64,000 nucleotides of DNA from Beijerinckiaceae bacterium (GCA_947475995.1 CANJNI010000017.1:1-64000); one strand, 5' to 3'. Counted from the first letter of the stretch, positions 42,676-53,504 are shown. The notes: a model not told the origin generated them from the sequence alone. Numbers and translations: made by a program.

Positions 42676-43473
42676 TCAGCCGTTGCTGTTCGAAGAACCG
42701 CTGCCCGACCCGCTGCCGCCCGGAAGGCTTTGCGCGGCCGGCGGATTCCCATTCTGCTGCGGATCTGCCCCCTGCTGTGCGGCATTAGTCCCACCAGTGA
42801 TCCCCCCGGTCGAAGAGGCGGCCTGATTCACATTGAACGTGTTGAACGTTCCGGTCTGGAAGCCGGCCGCCAATTGTCCGGTACCGCCCGGTTCGGCCGC
42901 CAGAACAGCGTTGGCAATCTGGTTGGCCGAAGCCGCATTACCGCCATTGTTCAGACCAAGGAATGCCAGCCCGAGGCCCGCGCCGACGGTGGCCTTCACG
43001 GCCGCGTTGGGCGAAGCTGCAGCCGCGCTCGCGATGCCGGTCGCAAGGCCCGGATTGGCCTGCACCGCATTGCTGATGCCCACCTGCATTTGGGATGCAA
43101 CAAGCGAAGAAGGAAAATCGGGACGGATAGCACCGAGCGCAGGGTTGGAAGCCGCCGCCGAGAAGGCCACCGCGAGTTGCCCGGCCAAGGCCGGATTGCC
43201 GGCAATGAGGTCCTGAACCTGCTGGCCGACCTGAAAGCCTGGCAGGTTGCTCGACAGAACGGCGCGAAGCAGGTTAGTAGCGGCTGCCTGCCGCGCGGCG
43301 GGCGACGTCGCATTCACAACCGCCCCCTGCAATGCGTTGATCTGCGCCTGGCTAAGCGCAGCCTGCGCCTGTGCCGAAGGCGCGGACAGACGGAAATTCA
43401 CGACATCGCCCATGGTCAGGGCGCCCATGCCGACCAGAGCCGCGACCGAAACACTCAGGTACTGCTTTTTCAA
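42676..43473 (-). CDS. Exported Ala/Asn/Gly-rich low-complexity protein
   Basis: 265 residues. The N-terminal signal/anchor (YLSVSVAALVGMGALTMG, possible cleavage after SAQA) is followed by a long alanine-rich helical region with repeated short phrases (NPALAGQLAVAFSAAASNPAL, NPGLATGIASAAAASPNAAV) and a Gln/Asn/Gly/Ser-rich tail ending SGSGSGSSNSNG. No enzyme motif. The start is TTG at 43473, preceded by GGAGG. Composition suggests a surface or envelope structural protein; family not recognised. Confidence 0.75.
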   Translation of the reverse strand: MKKQYLSVSVAALVGMGALTMGDVVNFRLSAPSAQAQAALSQAQINALQGAVVNATSPAARQAAATNLLRAVLSSNLPGFQVGQQVQDLIAGNPALAGQLAVAFSAAASNPALGAIRPDFPSSLVASQMQVGISNAVQANPGLATGIASAAAASPNAAVKATVGAGLGLAFLGLNNGGNAASANQIANAVLAAEPGGTGQLAAGFQTGTFNTFNVNQAASSTGGITGGTNAAQQGADPQQNGNPPAAQSLPGGSGSGSGSSNSNG

Positions 43474-43605
43474 CGCGACCCCTCCAAAACAGGTGTCAGG
43501 CCAGCCTGCCCGTTCACTCAAAATTTACATTTGTAAGCTTGGCCGATGCAGAAAGCGGAGTCGAGACCATAAGGTAGGCAATGGTTACGGCGGGCGAATT
43601 TCGCT

Positions 43606-45027
43606 TCAAATAGCAAAGCTCGTGCGACTTTCGAGCCACACTCCAAGGTCCCGCCGCGCCCGCTCGGTCAACGCGCGTTTGCGGGCCATCCCCTTCTCGG
43701 GTCCTTTCAGACGCTTGCCCTCGGGCGAAACCAGCGCTCCGCTGATGGGCGGAAACAGGCCGAAATTCACATTCATCGGCTGAAAACTCTGCGGCCCCGC
43801 GTCGATGGTCTCGATATGCCCGCCGGTGATGTGGTTGAGCAGCGCCCCGATGGCGGTGGTGGACGGCGGCTGCACAAATGTCTCGCCCAGCCGCTCGGCC
43901 GCCGCCATTCGGCCGGCCATCAGCCCGACGGCGGCGCTTTCCACATAGCCCTCGCAGCCGGTGATTTGCCCGGCGAAACGCAGGCGCGGATCGGCCTTCA
44001 GCCGCAGGAGCGGATCGAGCACACGCGGCGAATTGAGGAATGTATTGCGATGCAGGCCGCCGAGCCGCGCAAATTCGGCGTTCTCCAGCCCCGGAATGGT
44101 GCGGAAAATCCGCACCTGCTCCGCATGCTTCAGCTTCGTCTGGAAGCCGACCATGTTGTAGAGCGTGCCCAGCGCATTGTCCTGCCGAAGCTGGACGATC
44201 GCATAGGCCTTCACGGTCGGATTGTGCGGGTTGGTCAGCCCCACCGGCTTCATCGGCCCATGCCGCAAGGTCTCGCGGCCCCGTTCGGCCATGACCTCGA
44301 TGGGGAGGCAGCCGTCGAAATAGGGCGTGCCTTCCCATTCCTTGAAACCGGTCTTGTCGCCCGCAATCAGCGCATCGATGAAGGCGCCGTATTGGTCGCG
44401 ATCCAGCGGACAGTTGATGTAATCCGCGCCCGAACCGCCGGGCCCCGCCTTGTCGTAGCGCGACTGGAACCAGGCCTTGTCCATGTCGATGGAATCGCGA
44501 TGCACGATGGGGGCGATGGCGTCGAAGAACGCCAGTTGCGCCTCGCCCGTCAGGGCCAGGATCGATTGCGCCAGATCCGCCGACGTTAGCGGGCCGGTGG
44601 CGACGATGACGTTGTCGGCCTCCAGCGCCCGAATGTCCCTGATCTCCTCGCGCGAAAGCGTAATCAGCGGCTCGCCCTCGATGGCGGCGCTGACCGCCGC
44701 CGCAAATCCGTCGCGATCCACCGCAAGCGCGCCCCCGGCCGGAACCTGATTGGCGTCGGCGCTGCGCATGATGAGCGATTCCATGCGCCGCATTTCCTGA
44801 TGCAGAAGGCCCACCGCATTCGAAACGGCGTCGTCCGACCGGAAGGAATTGGAACAGACGAGTTCGGCAAGCTGGTCGGTCTGATGCGCCTCGGTGCCCC
44901 GCACCGGGCGCATTTCATGCAGCACGACCGGCACGCCGCGCCGGGCCAGTTGCCAGGCGGCTTCGCTTCCGGCGAGGCCGCCGCCGATGACCTGAACGGG
45001 CGCGATGGATCGTGTGCTGGCTGACAT
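43606..45027 (-). CDS. trmFO: Folate-dependent tRNA (uracil-54-C5)-methyltransferase TrmFO
   Basis: Makes ribothymidine at tRNA position 54 using methylene-tetrahydrofolate and FADH2. The 473-residue product has the FAD-binding N-terminus [20 protein letters not shown], the family's LHEMRP and [11 protein letters not shown] stretches, and a C-terminal [10 protein letters not shown]. The start is ATG at 45027; the upstream frame to 45108 is open but unlike the family. Confidence 0.95.
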   Translation of the reverse strand: MSASTRSIAPVQVIGGGLAGSEAAWQLARRGVPVVLHEMRPVRGTEAHQTDQLAELVCSNSFRSDDAVSNAVGLLHQEMRRMESLIMRSADANQVPAGGALAVDRDGFAAAVSAAIEGEPLITLSREEIRDIRALEADNVIVATGPLTSADLAQSILALTGEAQLAFFDAIAPIVHRDSIDMDKAWFQSRYDKAGPGGSGADYINCPLDRDQYGAFIDALIAGDKTGFKEWEGTPYFDGCLPIEVMAERGRETLRHGPMKPVGLTNPHNPTVKAYAIVQLRQDNALGTLYNMVGFQTKLKHAEQVRIFRTIPGLENAEFARLGGLHRNTFLNSPRVLDPLLRLKADPRLRFAGQITGCEGYVESAAVGLMAGRMAAAERLGETFVQPPSTTAIGALLNHITGGHIETIDAGPQSFQPMNVNFGLFPPISGALVSPEGKRLKGPEKGMARKRALTERARRDLGVWLESRTSFAI

Positions 45028-45074
45028 GGCCGGCAACCTATGGACGAGCGAGGGCCGGCGCAACGCAAAACGAA

Positions 45075-45105
45075 AGCGCCCGCCGGGGGAGGACCGGCGG
45101 GCGCT
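45075..45105 (-). terminator. Hairpin terminator downstream of the DUF1127 gene
   Basis: A 12-bp perfect stem AGCGCCCGCCGG / CCGGCGGGCGCT with a 7-base loop; on the minus strand it is followed by TTCGTTTT. Confidence 0.7.
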
Positions 45106-45150
45106 CATCGCGAAGGATCGGAAGGGAGGAGTTATCCTTCGCGGAAGACC

Positions 45151-45306
45151 TCAGAAGCCGACGCTGCGGCGGGCGACGATTTCGATATCGCCGCGATTGA
45201 TGCCGAGATCGGCCAGTTCTCGGTCGGAAAGCTGGGAGAGTTCACGCACCGAGGCGCGGTAGCGGCGCCAGGCGTTGAGACGTTCGGAGATCGACTTGAT
45301 GGTCAC
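45151..45306 (-). CDS. DUF1127 micro-protein
   Basis: A 51-residue arginine-rich protein read from GTG at 45306, with AGGA 9 bases upstream. The core (RLNAWRRYRASVRELSQLSD, then RELADLGINRGDIEIVAR) is the DUF1127 signature. Such proteins are abundant in alphaproteobacteria and have been tied to RNA turnover and phosphate or stress responses. It has its own hairpin terminator, so it is an independent short transcript. Confidence 0.9.
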   Translation of the reverse strand: MTIKSISERLNAWRRYRASVRELSQLSDRELADLGINRGDIEIVARRSVGF

Positions 45307-45574
45307 GGTTCAGATCCTGATTTCGTTGAATTCCGCGCGCCGGACGGCCGGAATTGATGCAACGCAATATACAGATTGCTGCGGCGCACATGCAGCAGAA
45401 TTTCGACGCAGAAGCCATGCGTCTGGCGCATGGCATATTAAGCCTCTCTTAATAGTTCGGCGAAAAACCGCAGAATCAGCGCATAGCCCGCAGCCGGAGC
45501 GCTCCGGACGGCCTCGCCCGGAACCGGAATGGACCGTTCAGGTTCTCCCCGAAGCACATTTCGGGAGAATCGGC

Positions 45575-46030
45575 ATGCATGGCTCTTACATACGCTTCGG
45601 CCTCACCATCGCGATCTCGACCATCGTGATGTACGCCCTGATGTTCCTGAACGTCTGGTCGTCCGACCACATCTTCTGGAGTCAGACGCGCGCCTGGATG
45701 GCCTTGATCATGGGCGCGACTATGGCGGTCATCATGTTGTTATCCATGTGGAAAATGTATCCGCGCACCGGCCTCAACGTGGCGATCTTCATGGTGAGCG
45801 CCCTGCTCTTCGGCGGGTCTCTCTATATGGTCCGCTCGCAGGTCGCCGTGGATGACGTGTCCTGGATGCGGGCCATGATCCCCCATCATTCCATCGCCAT
45901 CCTCACCAGCGAGCGCGCAAAGATACAGGACCCGCGGGTTCGCCATCTGGCCGATGGCATCATCGAGACCCAGAAGCGCGAAATCGGCGAAATGCAGAAT
46001 CTCATCGCCGAAATGCGCCCCGGCCGTTGA
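45575..46030 (+). CDS. DUF305-domain membrane protein
   Basis: 151 residues. Three hydrophobic N-terminal helices (FGLTIAISTIVMYALMFL, AWMALIMGATMAVIMLL, VAIFMVSALLFGGSLYMV) are followed by a short periplasmic or cytoplasmic DUF305 helix pair with the hallmark MIPHHSIAILTSERA and EIGEMQNLIAEM. The family is ferritin-like and often near metal-handling genes; copA lies 2 kb away. The start is ATG at 45575 after CGGGAG. Confidence 0.85.
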   Translation: MHGSYIRFGLTIAISTIVMYALMFLNVWSSDHIFWSQTRAWMALIMGATMAVIMLLSMWKMYPRTGLNVAIFMVSALLFGGSLYMVRSQVAVDDVSWMRAMIPHHSIAILTSERAKIQDPRVRHLADGIIETQKREIGEMQNLIAEMRPGR

Positions 46031-46133
46031 GCCCGGGCAGTATCCGCCTGCGGGCCCTCAGGTTATATTTGGCGTCGCAGCCGCCACCCCCTAGGTTGCG
46101 GCCAGCGGCCCGCGAGTCGCGAGAGGAACCATC

Positions 46134-46322
46134 ATGGCAATCAAATTTGTGGACGTGAGCAACTCGCCTGCGCCCAGGACCGCCAAGCCAAAGGCCGCTG
46201 CGCCCAAACAGGCCGAACCCGAAGCAGCCGCTCCGGCGGAAGACAAGCTGCCGTTCGGAAAGCCTCCGTCCGCCAAGGCCATCAAGGCCGCCAAGGCGGC
46301 GGCCAAGAAAGCCAAGAAGTAG
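46134..46322 (+). CDS. Small basic Ala/Lys/Pro-rich protein
   Basis: 62 residues with GAGAGG ahead of the ATG. The N-terminus is MAIKFVDVSN, the centre is Pro/Ala-rich and the end is a lysine-alanine helix (KAIKAAKAAAKKAKK) like histone H1 tails. Binding of nucleic acid is a guess from composition. No family assigned. Confidence 0.7.
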   Translation: MAIKFVDVSNSPAPRTAKPKAAAPKQAEPEAAAPAEDKLPFGKPPSAKAIKAAKAAAKKAKK

Positions 46323-46343
46323 CCCGCAGAATCTCTGCGGGCT
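46321..46343. terminator. Bidirectional hairpin between convergent genes
   Basis: A 10-bp perfect stem AGCCCGCAGA / TCTGCGGGCT with an ATC loop, beginning inside the TAG of the 62-residue gene and ending 4 bases from the TPP-enzyme stop. Confidence 0.65.
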
Positions 46344-46346
46344 CTG

Positions 46347-48056
46347 TTACCCGCGCGGCCGGGTGGTGATGGCCAGCGTCACCGGCGTGCCGGCCGCGAC
46401 CTTTTCGAGCGCGCGGCGCAGCGCGCCTTCGAGCTTGGCCGGATCTTCCACCTTCTCGCCATGGCCGCCGCAGGCCTCGACGATCTTCTCGTAGTCGACC
46501 GACGGCGCGAGTTCGACGATGGGCAACTGGTTCGCCTTCGAGGCGTGGCCGGTCGGATACATGCTCATCGTGGCGCGACGCACCGCGAACCATTGCGAGT
46601 TGTTCATCACCAGCGTCAGTGTCGGCAGATTTTCCGAACGCGCCACGAAATGCGCCGCCGTCGGAACGCCGAACATGTACGATCCGTCGCCCACGATGCC
46701 GATCACCTGACGGTTGGGAGCAGCCACCTTCGCGCCGAGCATCTGCCCGATGCCCATGCCGAGCGCCCCCGAGGAACCCGACACCCACGAGTCGTGCGAC
46801 TCCAGTTCCATCACCGGGAACGGCACGCCGAGTTCGTCGCAAATGATCGCGTCTTTGGCCTTCACCTTGTTGAGGCAGGCCGCGACCCACAGCGGAGAGA
46901 TCGGGGCCATGGTGGAAGCCTGCACGATGGCGGCGCGCAAGGCCTCGTCCTGCTTCGCCCGCATGTCCATGATGGTCTTGCGGCGCGTCTCGATCGCCGC
47001 ATTGCCCTTGAGCTTGCCCTTGAGGGCTTCGCACAACATGCCGACAGCCGCGCCCGGATCGCCCGCCACCGCGAGGTCCATCTCGAAGCCGCGGAACGGA
47101 TAACGGGCGAACATCGGATCATGCGCGATATGGATGAACTTCGCATCGCGGCGCGGCGACATGCGCAACGGCACCCACGGCACCGCCGAGTCGAGCACGA
47201 TCACCAGATCGGACTTGTCGAGCAGCGCCTGCGTCATCAATCCCAGATTCATCGGATTGGACGACGAGAGATTATTATACGCGCCATTCTGGACGATCAT
47301 GATGGCGTTATCGAGCACCAGTTCGCCCAGCTTGCCGAACGCAGCGGCGGACTTGCTCGGATGCCCGGCGATGATCAGCGGCATTTCGGCCTTCGCGATC
47401 ATGTCGGCAGCCATCTCGATGGCATTGGCATTGGGCGCAGCCGCCATCGACCCCATGGGGCGCGAACGCGGAACCGGACCATGTTCCTTGTGACTTTCGG
47501 CCAGAACTTCACGCGGCAGTGTCAGATAGACTGGACCTTGCGGCTCGCTCATCGAAATGTCGATGGCGCGCTGCACGAGCGAGTTCACCGGCTGGCCGTG
47601 GCGCAGTTCGTAATCCCACTTCACATGCTCGCGCACGATGGCGGCCTGATCGAAATTTTCCTGCGCCCAATGGATCGGCACATCGCGCGAGCCATGCATC
47701 CCCTGCTCGGAGACCGGCGTGCGGCCAGCCGCCAGCAGGACCGGCACGTTGTCGCGAGCGGCGTTCATCAACCCGCAGATCGTATTGGCGGTGCCGACGT
47801 TCACATGCACCATCACGCAAGAGGGCTCGCCCGAAACTTTCGAGTAGCCCTGCGCCATCGCGATGGCGACATTCTCGTGCGGGACGGTGAGGAACTGCGG
47901 GATATCGCCGCCCTGCCCGGTCATGTGGACAATGCCCTCGATGATCGGCGCGAAATCCGTTCCGCCATTGGCGAACACATAGCGGACGCCGCAGGCCTTC
48001 AGGGCCGACATATAGGCTTCGGCGACGGTCGGGCCGGGCGTGTCATGGGCGTTCAT
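46347..48056 (-). CDS. Thiamine-diphosphate-dependent enzyme (acetolactate synthase-like)
   Basis: 569 residues in the acetohydroxyacid synthase/benzoylformate decarboxylase superfamily. The catalytic glutamate is E61 in [16 protein letters not shown]; the cofactor motif runs from GDGSYMFG to NNSQWF. The central domain is present. The reaction cannot be fixed: candidates are acetolactate formation or decarboxylation of a 2-oxo acid. No small regulatory subunit follows, which argues against a main branched-chain AHAS. The start is ATG at 48056 after ACGGAGG. Confidence 0.88.
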   Translation of the reverse strand: MNAHDTPGPTVAEAYMSALKACGVRYVFANGGTDFAPIIEGIVHMTGQGGDIPQFLTVPHENVAIAMAQGYSKVSGEPSCVMVHVNVGTANTICGLMNAARDNVPVLLAAGRTPVSEQGMHGSRDVPIHWAQENFDQAAIVREHVKWDYELRHGQPVNSLVQRAIDISMSEPQGPVYLTLPREVLAESHKEHGPVPRSRPMGSMAAAPNANAIEMAADMIAKAEMPLIIAGHPSKSAAAFGKLGELVLDNAIMIVQNGAYNNLSSSNPMNLGLMTQALLDKSDLVIVLDSAVPWVPLRMSPRRDAKFIHIAHDPMFARYPFRGFEMDLAVAGDPGAAVGMLCEALKGKLKGNAAIETRRKTIMDMRAKQDEALRAAIVQASTMAPISPLWVAACLNKVKAKDAIICDELGVPFPVMELESHDSWVSGSSGALGMGIGQMLGAKVAAPNRQVIGIVGDGSYMFGVPTAAHFVARSENLPTLTLVMNNSQWFAVRRATMSMYPTGHASKANQLPIVELAPSVDYEKIVEACGGHGEKVEDPAKLEGALRRALEKVAAGTPVTLAITTRPRG

Positions 48057-48225
48057 GAATTCCTCCGTGGTTGCGTTTGCGTACACCACGGCGGCGGGGC
48101 GTCACAAGGACGTTTTCGTTGGGTCCTGCGATGTGGGATGCGTTCCACTCAATGCTCTGGCGACGGACCGACATTGGCAATCGGACGCCCGCACCCCTAT
48201 CTTGAGGCTCCCTTCGAGTACCCCC

Positions 48226-50625
48226 ATGTCCTCCCCCAACCTTGCCCCGTCGAAATCCACCGTCGTCCTCCCGGTCGAGGGCATGACCTGCGCGACCTGC
48301 GCGGGACGCATCGAGACGGCTTTGGGCAAGCTGCCGGGCGTCGAGGCCGAGGTGAATCTGGCTGCCGAAACTGCCAGCATTACCTTCGATCCGACGCGCG
48401 TGACCCCTGCCCGGCTCGCGGAGACGATTGAAAACGCGGGCTATACGGTGCCGCATGAGAAGCTGGAACTGCAGATCGGCGGCATGACATGCGCCACCTG
48501 CTCGGGCCGCGTCGAGAAAGCGCTGGGCGGCGTGGCGGGCGTTGTGAAGGCGGAGGTCAATCTGGCGTCCGAGAAAGCTTTCGTGGAAGGCGTCTCCGGC
48601 GTTCTGCGGCCCGCCGATCTGATTCTGGCCGTCGAGTACGCCGGATACAGCGCCGAACTCCTCACCGGCGACGCCGAGCGCAACGCCGAAATCGACCGCA
48701 AGGAAGAAGCGCGCCGCCGTGCCGAAACGATCCGCATGGTCGTCGCACTGGCTCTGGCGGCGCCGCTGACGCTGCCCATGTTCGGCATCGCCGTTGATCC
48801 CTGGCTACAACTCGCGCTTGCGACGCCCGTCCAGTTCATCATCGGCTGGCGCTTCTATGTCGCTGCCTGGAATGCCGTCCGCAATGGCGCGGGCAACATG
48901 GACCTGCTGGTCGCGCTGGGAACCTCCACAGCCTACATCTATTCGGTCTGGCTGCTGCTCAGCGGCCGCGCGCACCATATGGGGCATCTTTATTTCGAAG
49001 CGGCCAGCGTCGTGATCGCGCTGGTGGTGCTGGGCAAATGGCTCGAAGGGCGCGCCAAACGATCCACCACGGCAACCATCCGCGCCCTGATGGCGCTGCG
49101 CCCCGAACGCGCCCGCATCGAACGCGACGGGCAGGAAGTGGAAGTCCCCGCCTCCGCCGTATCCGTCGGCGATGTGGTGATCGTCCGTCCCGGCGAGCGT
49201 CTTCCCACCGATGGCGTGGTGATCGACGGTCACAGTTCGGTGGATGAAAGCCTGCTGACGGGCGAAAGCGTTCCGGTCGAAAAAAAGACCGACGATCGCG
49301 TCACCGGAGGCGCGATCAACGGGTCGGGGCTTCTGCGCATCCGCACGAGCGCAGTGGGGGCGCAATCGACGCTGTCCCGGATCATCGCGCTGGTCGAGAG
49401 CGCGCAGGCGAAAAAGGCGCCGGTGCAGAAACTCGTCGACCGGGTTGCGGCGGTCTTCGTGCCCATTGTGGTGCTCTGCGCACTCGCGACATTTCTCGGC
49501 TGGTGGCTCCTCAAGGACGATGCAGCAGGCGGATTGATTGCAGCCGTGTCGGTGATGGTCATCGCCTGCCCCTGCGCGCTCGGACTGGCGACTCCCACTG
49601 CCTTCATGGTCGGAACTGGCGCTGCGGCGCGCGCGGGCATCCTGATCCGTGACCCCGAAGCTCTGGAACGCGCTCACCTGATCGACACCGTGCTGCTCGA
49701 CAAGACCGGCACACTCACGGAAGGCAAGCCGTCGATCACCGAGATCGTCGCGGCCGGCGACAGCGATGCGAATGTCTTGCGCCTCTCGGCTGCCGTGCAG
49801 AAAGGCAGCGAGCACCCGCTGGCGCGCGCCTTTCTGGAAGCCGCCGGCGCTGCGGCGCTTCCGCCCGCGACGGAGTTCACAAGCCGCACCGGCGAAGGCG
49901 TCGAGGCGAATGTGGAGAGTCGCCGCATCCTGATCGGCAATCGCCGCCTGATGGAGCGCCACGCTATCGACATCGCGGCTTTCGCCAAGCGCGCCGAGGA
50001 CCTGGAAATGCAGGGCCGCACCGTGATGTTCGTCGCGCAGGCGCAACCCGCCGCGCTGCTGGGCCTCGTGGCCGCCGCCGACATCATCAAGCCCGTTTCC
50101 GTCGCGGCCGTCGCGGCGCTGAAACGCGAAGGCGTCAACCCGATTCTCGCAACGGGCGACAATGAGCGCACCGCGCGCGCGGTCGCCCTGCAGGTCGGCA
50201 TCACCGACATTCGCGCCGGAATCCTGCCTGCCGGAAAGGCCGATGTGGTCGAAGAACTGCGCAAGGCCGGCAAACATGTGGCGATGGTGGGCGATGGGGT
50301 GAACGATGCGCCCGCGCTGGCCGCCGCAGATGTCGGAATGGCGATGGGCACCGGCGCGGATGTGGCCATGAGCGCCGCAGGAGTGACGCTGATGCGCGGC
50401 GATCCGCGTCTCGTGGCGGACGCGATCTCGATCAGCCGCGCGACCTACAAGAAGATCAAGCAGGGACTGTTCTGGGCGTTCATCTACAACATCGTCGGCA
50501 TTCCGCTGGCGGCGTTCGGCATGCTCGACCCGATGTTCGCGGGCGGCGCGATGGCGCTTTCATCCTTCAGCGTCGTCACGAATGCATTGTTGCTACGGCG
50601 CTGGAAGCCGACCGCCCACGCATAA
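48226..50625 (+). CDS. copA: Copper-exporting P1B-type ATPase
   Basis: Pumps Cu+ out of the cytoplasm. The 799-residue product has two N-terminal heavy-metal domains with MTCATCAGR (about 21-29) and MTCATCSGR (about 88-96), eight predicted helices with the ion-binding CPC in VIACPCALG, actuator TGES, phosphorylation DKTGTLT, SEHPLAR, TGDN and [10 protein letters not shown]. The start is ATG at 48226, giving [11 protein letters not shown]; the frame is open upstream to 48040. I see no clear CueR-type spacer promoter or nearby regulator gene. Confidence 0.95.
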   Translation: MSSPNLAPSKSTVVLPVEGMTCATCAGRIETALGKLPGVEAEVNLAAETASITFDPTRVTPARLAETIENAGYTVPHEKLELQIGGMTCATCSGRVEKALGGVAGVVKAEVNLASEKAFVEGVSGVLRPADLILAVEYAGYSAELLTGDAERNAEIDRKEEARRRAETIRMVVALALAAPLTLPMFGIAVDPWLQLALATPVQFIIGWRFYVAAWNAVRNGAGNMDLLVALGTSTAYIYSVWLLLSGRAHHMGHLYFEAASVVIALVVLGKWLEGRAKRSTTATIRALMALRPERARIERDGQEVEVPASAVSVGDVVIVRPGERLPTDGVVIDGHSSVDESLLTGESVPVEKKTDDRVTGGAINGSGLLRIRTSAVGAQSTLSRIIALVESAQAKKAPVQKLVDRVAAVFVPIVVLCALATFLGWWLLKDDAAGGLIAAVSVMVIACPCALGLATPTAFMVGTGAAARAGILIRDPEALERAHLIDTVLLDKTGTLTEGKPSITEIVAAGDSDANVLRLSAAVQKGSEHPLARAFLEAAGAAALPPATEFTSRTGEGVEANVESRRILIGNRRLMERHAIDIAAFAKRAEDLEMQGRTVMFVAQAQPAALLGLVAAADIIKPVSVAAVAALKREGVNPILATGDNERTARAVALQVGITDIRAGILPAGKADVVEELRKAGKHVAMVGDGVNDAPALAAADVGMAMGTGADVAMSAAGVTLMRGDPRLVADAISISRATYKKIKQGLFWAFIYNIVGIPLAAFGMLDPMFAGGAMALSSFSVVTNALLLRRWKPTAHA

Positions 50626-50699
50626 GTCGACTGCAAAAATCGGGATTGAATGCAACGCAGCGCGGTCCATAATGCGCTGCATCAATCATGGGGACTGCG

Positions 50700-51401
50700 A
50701 TGATCGACCTGCATTACTGGCCGACGCCCAACGGGCACAAGATTACGATATTTCTGGAAGAAGCCGGGCTGGCCTACCGGATTCACCCGGTGAACATCGG
50801 CAAGGGCGAGCAATTCCGCCCGGATTTTCTGAAAATAGCGCCCAACAACCGTATGCCGGCCATTGTGGATCATGCGCCTGTGGATGCTGGCCCGCCGCTG
50901 TCGGTGTTCGAGTCCGGGGCGATCCTGCTTTATCTCGCCGAAAAGACAGGCGAGTTCATTCCCTCGGACGCGCGCGGGCGGGCGAAAGTCACCGAATGGC
51001 TGTTCTGGCAGATGGGCGGCCTCGGCCCGATGGCGGGTCAAAACCACCATTTCAACATCTACGCGCCGGAAAAGATTCCCTACGCGATCGATCGCTATGT
51101 GAAGGAAACCAACCGCCTCTATGGCGTGCTCAACAAGCAGCTCGCCGACCACGAATATATGGCGGGCGATTATTCCATCGCCGACATGGCCTCCTACCCG
51201 TGGATCGTCCCTTACGAGCGGCAGGGGCAGAAGCTCGAGGACTTCCCGCATCTGAAGCGCTGGTTTGAAGCCATGGCGACGCGGCCGGCCGTTGTGCGCG
51301 CCTACGAGAAGGCGAAGGAAGTGCAGGCGCAGCCCGCTCCCATGAGCGATGCCGACAAGAAGGTTCTGTTCGGCCAGACGGCGGATGTGGTGAAGAAGTA
51401 G
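50700..51401 (+). CDS. Glutathione S-transferase family protein (YfcG/YghU-like)
   Basis: 233 residues. The thioredoxin-like N-terminal half has WPTPNGHKITIFLEEAG, a cis-proline RMPAIVDH and the glutathione-binding FESGAILLYLAEK; the helical half has YSIADMASYPW. TPNGHK in place of a catalytic Ser/Cys is typical of the nu-class YfcG/YghU disulfide-reductase group. The start is ATG at 50700, with GGGGA upstream; an ATG at 50688 is possible. Confidence 0.9.
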   Translation: MIDLHYWPTPNGHKITIFLEEAGLAYRIHPVNIGKGEQFRPDFLKIAPNNRMPAIVDHAPVDAGPPLSVFESGAILLYLAEKTGEFIPSDARGRAKVTEWLFWQMGGLGPMAGQNHHFNIYAPEKIPYAIDRYVKETNRLYGVLNKQLADHEYMAGDYSIADMASYPWIVPYERQGQKLEDFPHLKRWFEAMATRPAVVRAYEKAKEVQAQPAPMSDADKKVLFGQTADVVKK

Positions 51402-51406
51402 GAAGC

Positions 51407-51436
51407 TTCCCTCTCCCCGTTTGCGGGGAGAGGGAA
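51407..51436. repeat. Dispersed Rhizobiales-type hairpin between convergent genes
   Basis: A 12-bp perfect stem TTCCCTCTCCCC / GGGGAGAGGGAA with loop GTTTGC. The same CTCTCCCC-loop-GGGGAGAG hairpin is scattered through many Rhizobiales genomes. Here it sits 5 bases after each of two convergent genes and probably acts as a terminator. Confidence 0.65.
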
Positions 51437-51441
51437 ACGCA

Positions 51442-53184
51442 TCACGCCTTGAAGCCGTGCCGCATGCTGAGCTTCATGAACACGAAGCCCAGGATCGTCA
51501 CTCCGCCTGCGATCAGAATGCTCATCGCCGCCAGTTGCGGCACCTCGCCGTTGTTCCACAGGTCGAGAATGACGATGGAGATGATCGCATTCTTGGGACC
51601 TGACAGCAGCACAGCCGCAGACAGGTCGCGGATCGCATACATGAACACGTAGATCCATGTCGCCACGACCGCCGGCATGGTGAGCGGCAGCACGATGGAA
51701 CGCAGGATGCGCCATGTGCCAGCACCTGACATGCGCGCGCTTTCTTCCAGCTCCTTGCTGATCGACACGATGCCCGAATAGTTGAAGCGCATCCCGTAAG
51801 GCAGGAAGCGCACCAGGAAGGCGAAGATCAGAATCCAGATCGTTCCATAGATCGGGATGAAGCGCATGTTGAGGAACTGCACCAGAATCGCGATGCCGAG
51901 CACGATGCCCGGGAAGATCAGCGGCAACGAGCAAAGAACGTCGATGGTCCAGCGCGCGCGCTCCTTGCGTCGCACCACCACCCAGCTCATCACCAGCGTG
52001 AGCAGCGAGACGACCGTGGCGCTGATGATGCCGACCGCCAGCGAGTTATAGAGACCCGCATGCGTGTCCTCGCGATACCAGAGCGCCGTATAGTTCTTCA
52101 GCGTCAGCTTGGCGAAATCATCCGGCGACGGCGACGTGTAGATCGGCAGGAACGAGGCCCACAACATGATGATCAGCGGGGCGGCCAGCGAAACCGGAAT
52201 GAGCAGGATGTAAATCCCCGCAGGCCACCGGCCCCAGCCCAGATCAATGCGCGAAGGCCGGAAGCCCTTGCCGGTGACGGTGGCGTAACGACCGCTTTCC
52301 TTCGTCAGCCTGTAATACCAGTAAAGCGGCAGCGCGACCGCGCCCATCAGCAGCACCGCATAGGCGCTGGCGTCGCCGTAGCGCGGCAGGAAGCCCGAAT
52401 GGATGCTGCGGTAGAGCGCCGTCGTCACCGTCGTGATGCCGCCCGGAATGCCGATCAGCAGCGGCACTTCAAACGATTCCAGCGTGCGGATGAAGGAGAG
52501 AAGCATCACCGCCAGAATGCTCGGGCGCGCCAGCGGAAGCGTGACCCGCAGCATGGTCTGCCACCATTTCGCGCCCGACATCGCGGCAGCTTCTTCCAGC
52601 GCCGGGTCCATGGCGGTCAGCGGCGGCAGGGCGAGAAGGAACGCGATGGGCGTCCACAGCATGCCTTCGATGAAGATCATGCCGCCGAGGCTGAACAGCT
52701 CGATCGGCACGCCCGTAATCCCGAAGGCCGAGCGAAGCCAGACGTTGATCAGGCCGTTGTTGGGGCCCAGCAGCAGGATCCAGCCGATGCCCTTCACGAT
52801 CAGCGGAGCGGCCAGCGACAGGAACGCGCCGACATAAACCGCCTGCCGGAACGGCACGTTGGTGCGCGCCACGAACCACGCCACCGAAAAGCCGAGAAAG
52901 ATCGCCACCACCGATGACCCGAGGGCGAAGAAAATCGTGATGCTCCAAAGTCCCCAGCCGCTGAGGTTGATGACGCGCACGTAATTGGTCAGGCCAAGCT
53001 CTGTGCGGAATCCGGGCAGCGGCACGCTGAAGCTGCTCTTGAGCAGGAAGAAGAACGGCGGAACGACGATGCTCGCGGCGACGAGGATGAGGATCCAGAC
53101 GCCCGGAACGCCGAAATCCACATGCGGAAACCAGCCGCGTTGATGGTGCGAGCGTTCGCCCGCGCCGAGAGCCTGCTGCGTCAT
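51442..53184 (-). CDS. Fused (dual-domain) ABC transporter permease, FbpB/ThiP type
   Basis: 580 residues with about twelve hydrophobic segments, made of two homologous permease halves. Each has the EAA loop that contacts the ATPase: EEAAAMSGAKWWQTMLRVTLP in the first and EESARMSGAGTWRILRSIVLP in the second. This is the architecture of iron(III), thiamine and phosphonate importers. Its partner is probably the binding protein at 54287 across the divergent gap; no ATPase of this type is in the window. The start is ATG at 53184, with a weak Shine-Dalgarno. Confidence 0.9.
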   Translation of the reverse strand: MTQQALGAGERSHHQRGWFPHVDFGVPGVWILILVAASIVVPPFFFLLKSSFSVPLPGFRTELGLTNYVRVINLSGWGLWSITIFFALGSSVVAIFLGFSVAWFVARTNVPFRQAVYVGAFLSLAAPLIVKGIGWILLLGPNNGLINVWLRSAFGITGVPIELFSLGGMIFIEGMLWTPIAFLLALPPLTAMDPALEEAAAMSGAKWWQTMLRVTLPLARPSILAVMLLSFIRTLESFEVPLLIGIPGGITTVTTALYRSIHSGFLPRYGDASAYAVLLMGAVALPLYWYYRLTKESGRYATVTGKGFRPSRIDLGWGRWPAGIYILLIPVSLAAPLIIMLWASFLPIYTSPSPDDFAKLTLKNYTALWYREDTHAGLYNSLAVGIISATVVSLLTLVMSWVVVRRKERARWTIDVLCSLPLIFPGIVLGIAILVQFLNMRFIPIYGTIWILIFAFLVRFLPYGMRFNYSGIVSISKELEESARMSGAGTWRILRSIVLPLTMPAVVATWIYVFMYAIRDLSAAVLLSGPKNAIISIVILDLWNNGEVPQLAAMSILIAGGVTILGFVFMKLSMRHGFKA

Positions 53185-53504
53185 ATGCTCAAGCCCCCGC
53201 AGCGCCTTTGCGCTCCCCGCGTCCGCAAGCACATTCCGACATACATCCGAGCCGACAATTCCGTCTCCCCATCCGACTGTTGTTGTTACGGTTTAGTGTC
53301 CCGCGACCAGGGCCAGTTTATAGCCATTCGCCCTGAAGGCAAACACGCGCAAGAGCAAAACCCCGACCGGCCCCGACATTGACTCGAGGGGTGGTTCCAA
53401 TAGCATGTTCGGACGATCCGCGACCGAAAAGCAACGCTTGGCGGCCTGGATGGCGGGAAGCAACGAAATTCGCCGCGTCCGTGAGACGGCGGCCAGGGGG
53501 AAAC
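53185..53504. other. Divergent intergenic region with candidate promoter
   Basis: About 320 bases between the divergent permease and AMDase-like genes. TTGACT at 53379, 16 bases, TAGCAT at 53401 is a plausible rightward promoter, about 100 bases before the ATG. I see no clear operator or leftward promoter. Confidence 0.4.

Noticed and set aside
48057-48225. CueR-type promoter before copA
   Set aside because: Looked for the dyad with a 19-base spacer; nothing convincing, only GC-rich leader.
46461-48431. 656-codon frame opposite the TPP enzyme and running toward copA
   Set aside because: Antisense artefact; the minus-strand TPP enzyme has a Shine-Dalgarno and intact motifs.
48805-50277. 490-codon frame opposite copA
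   Set aside because: Antisense to a P-type ATPase with every catalytic motif intact.
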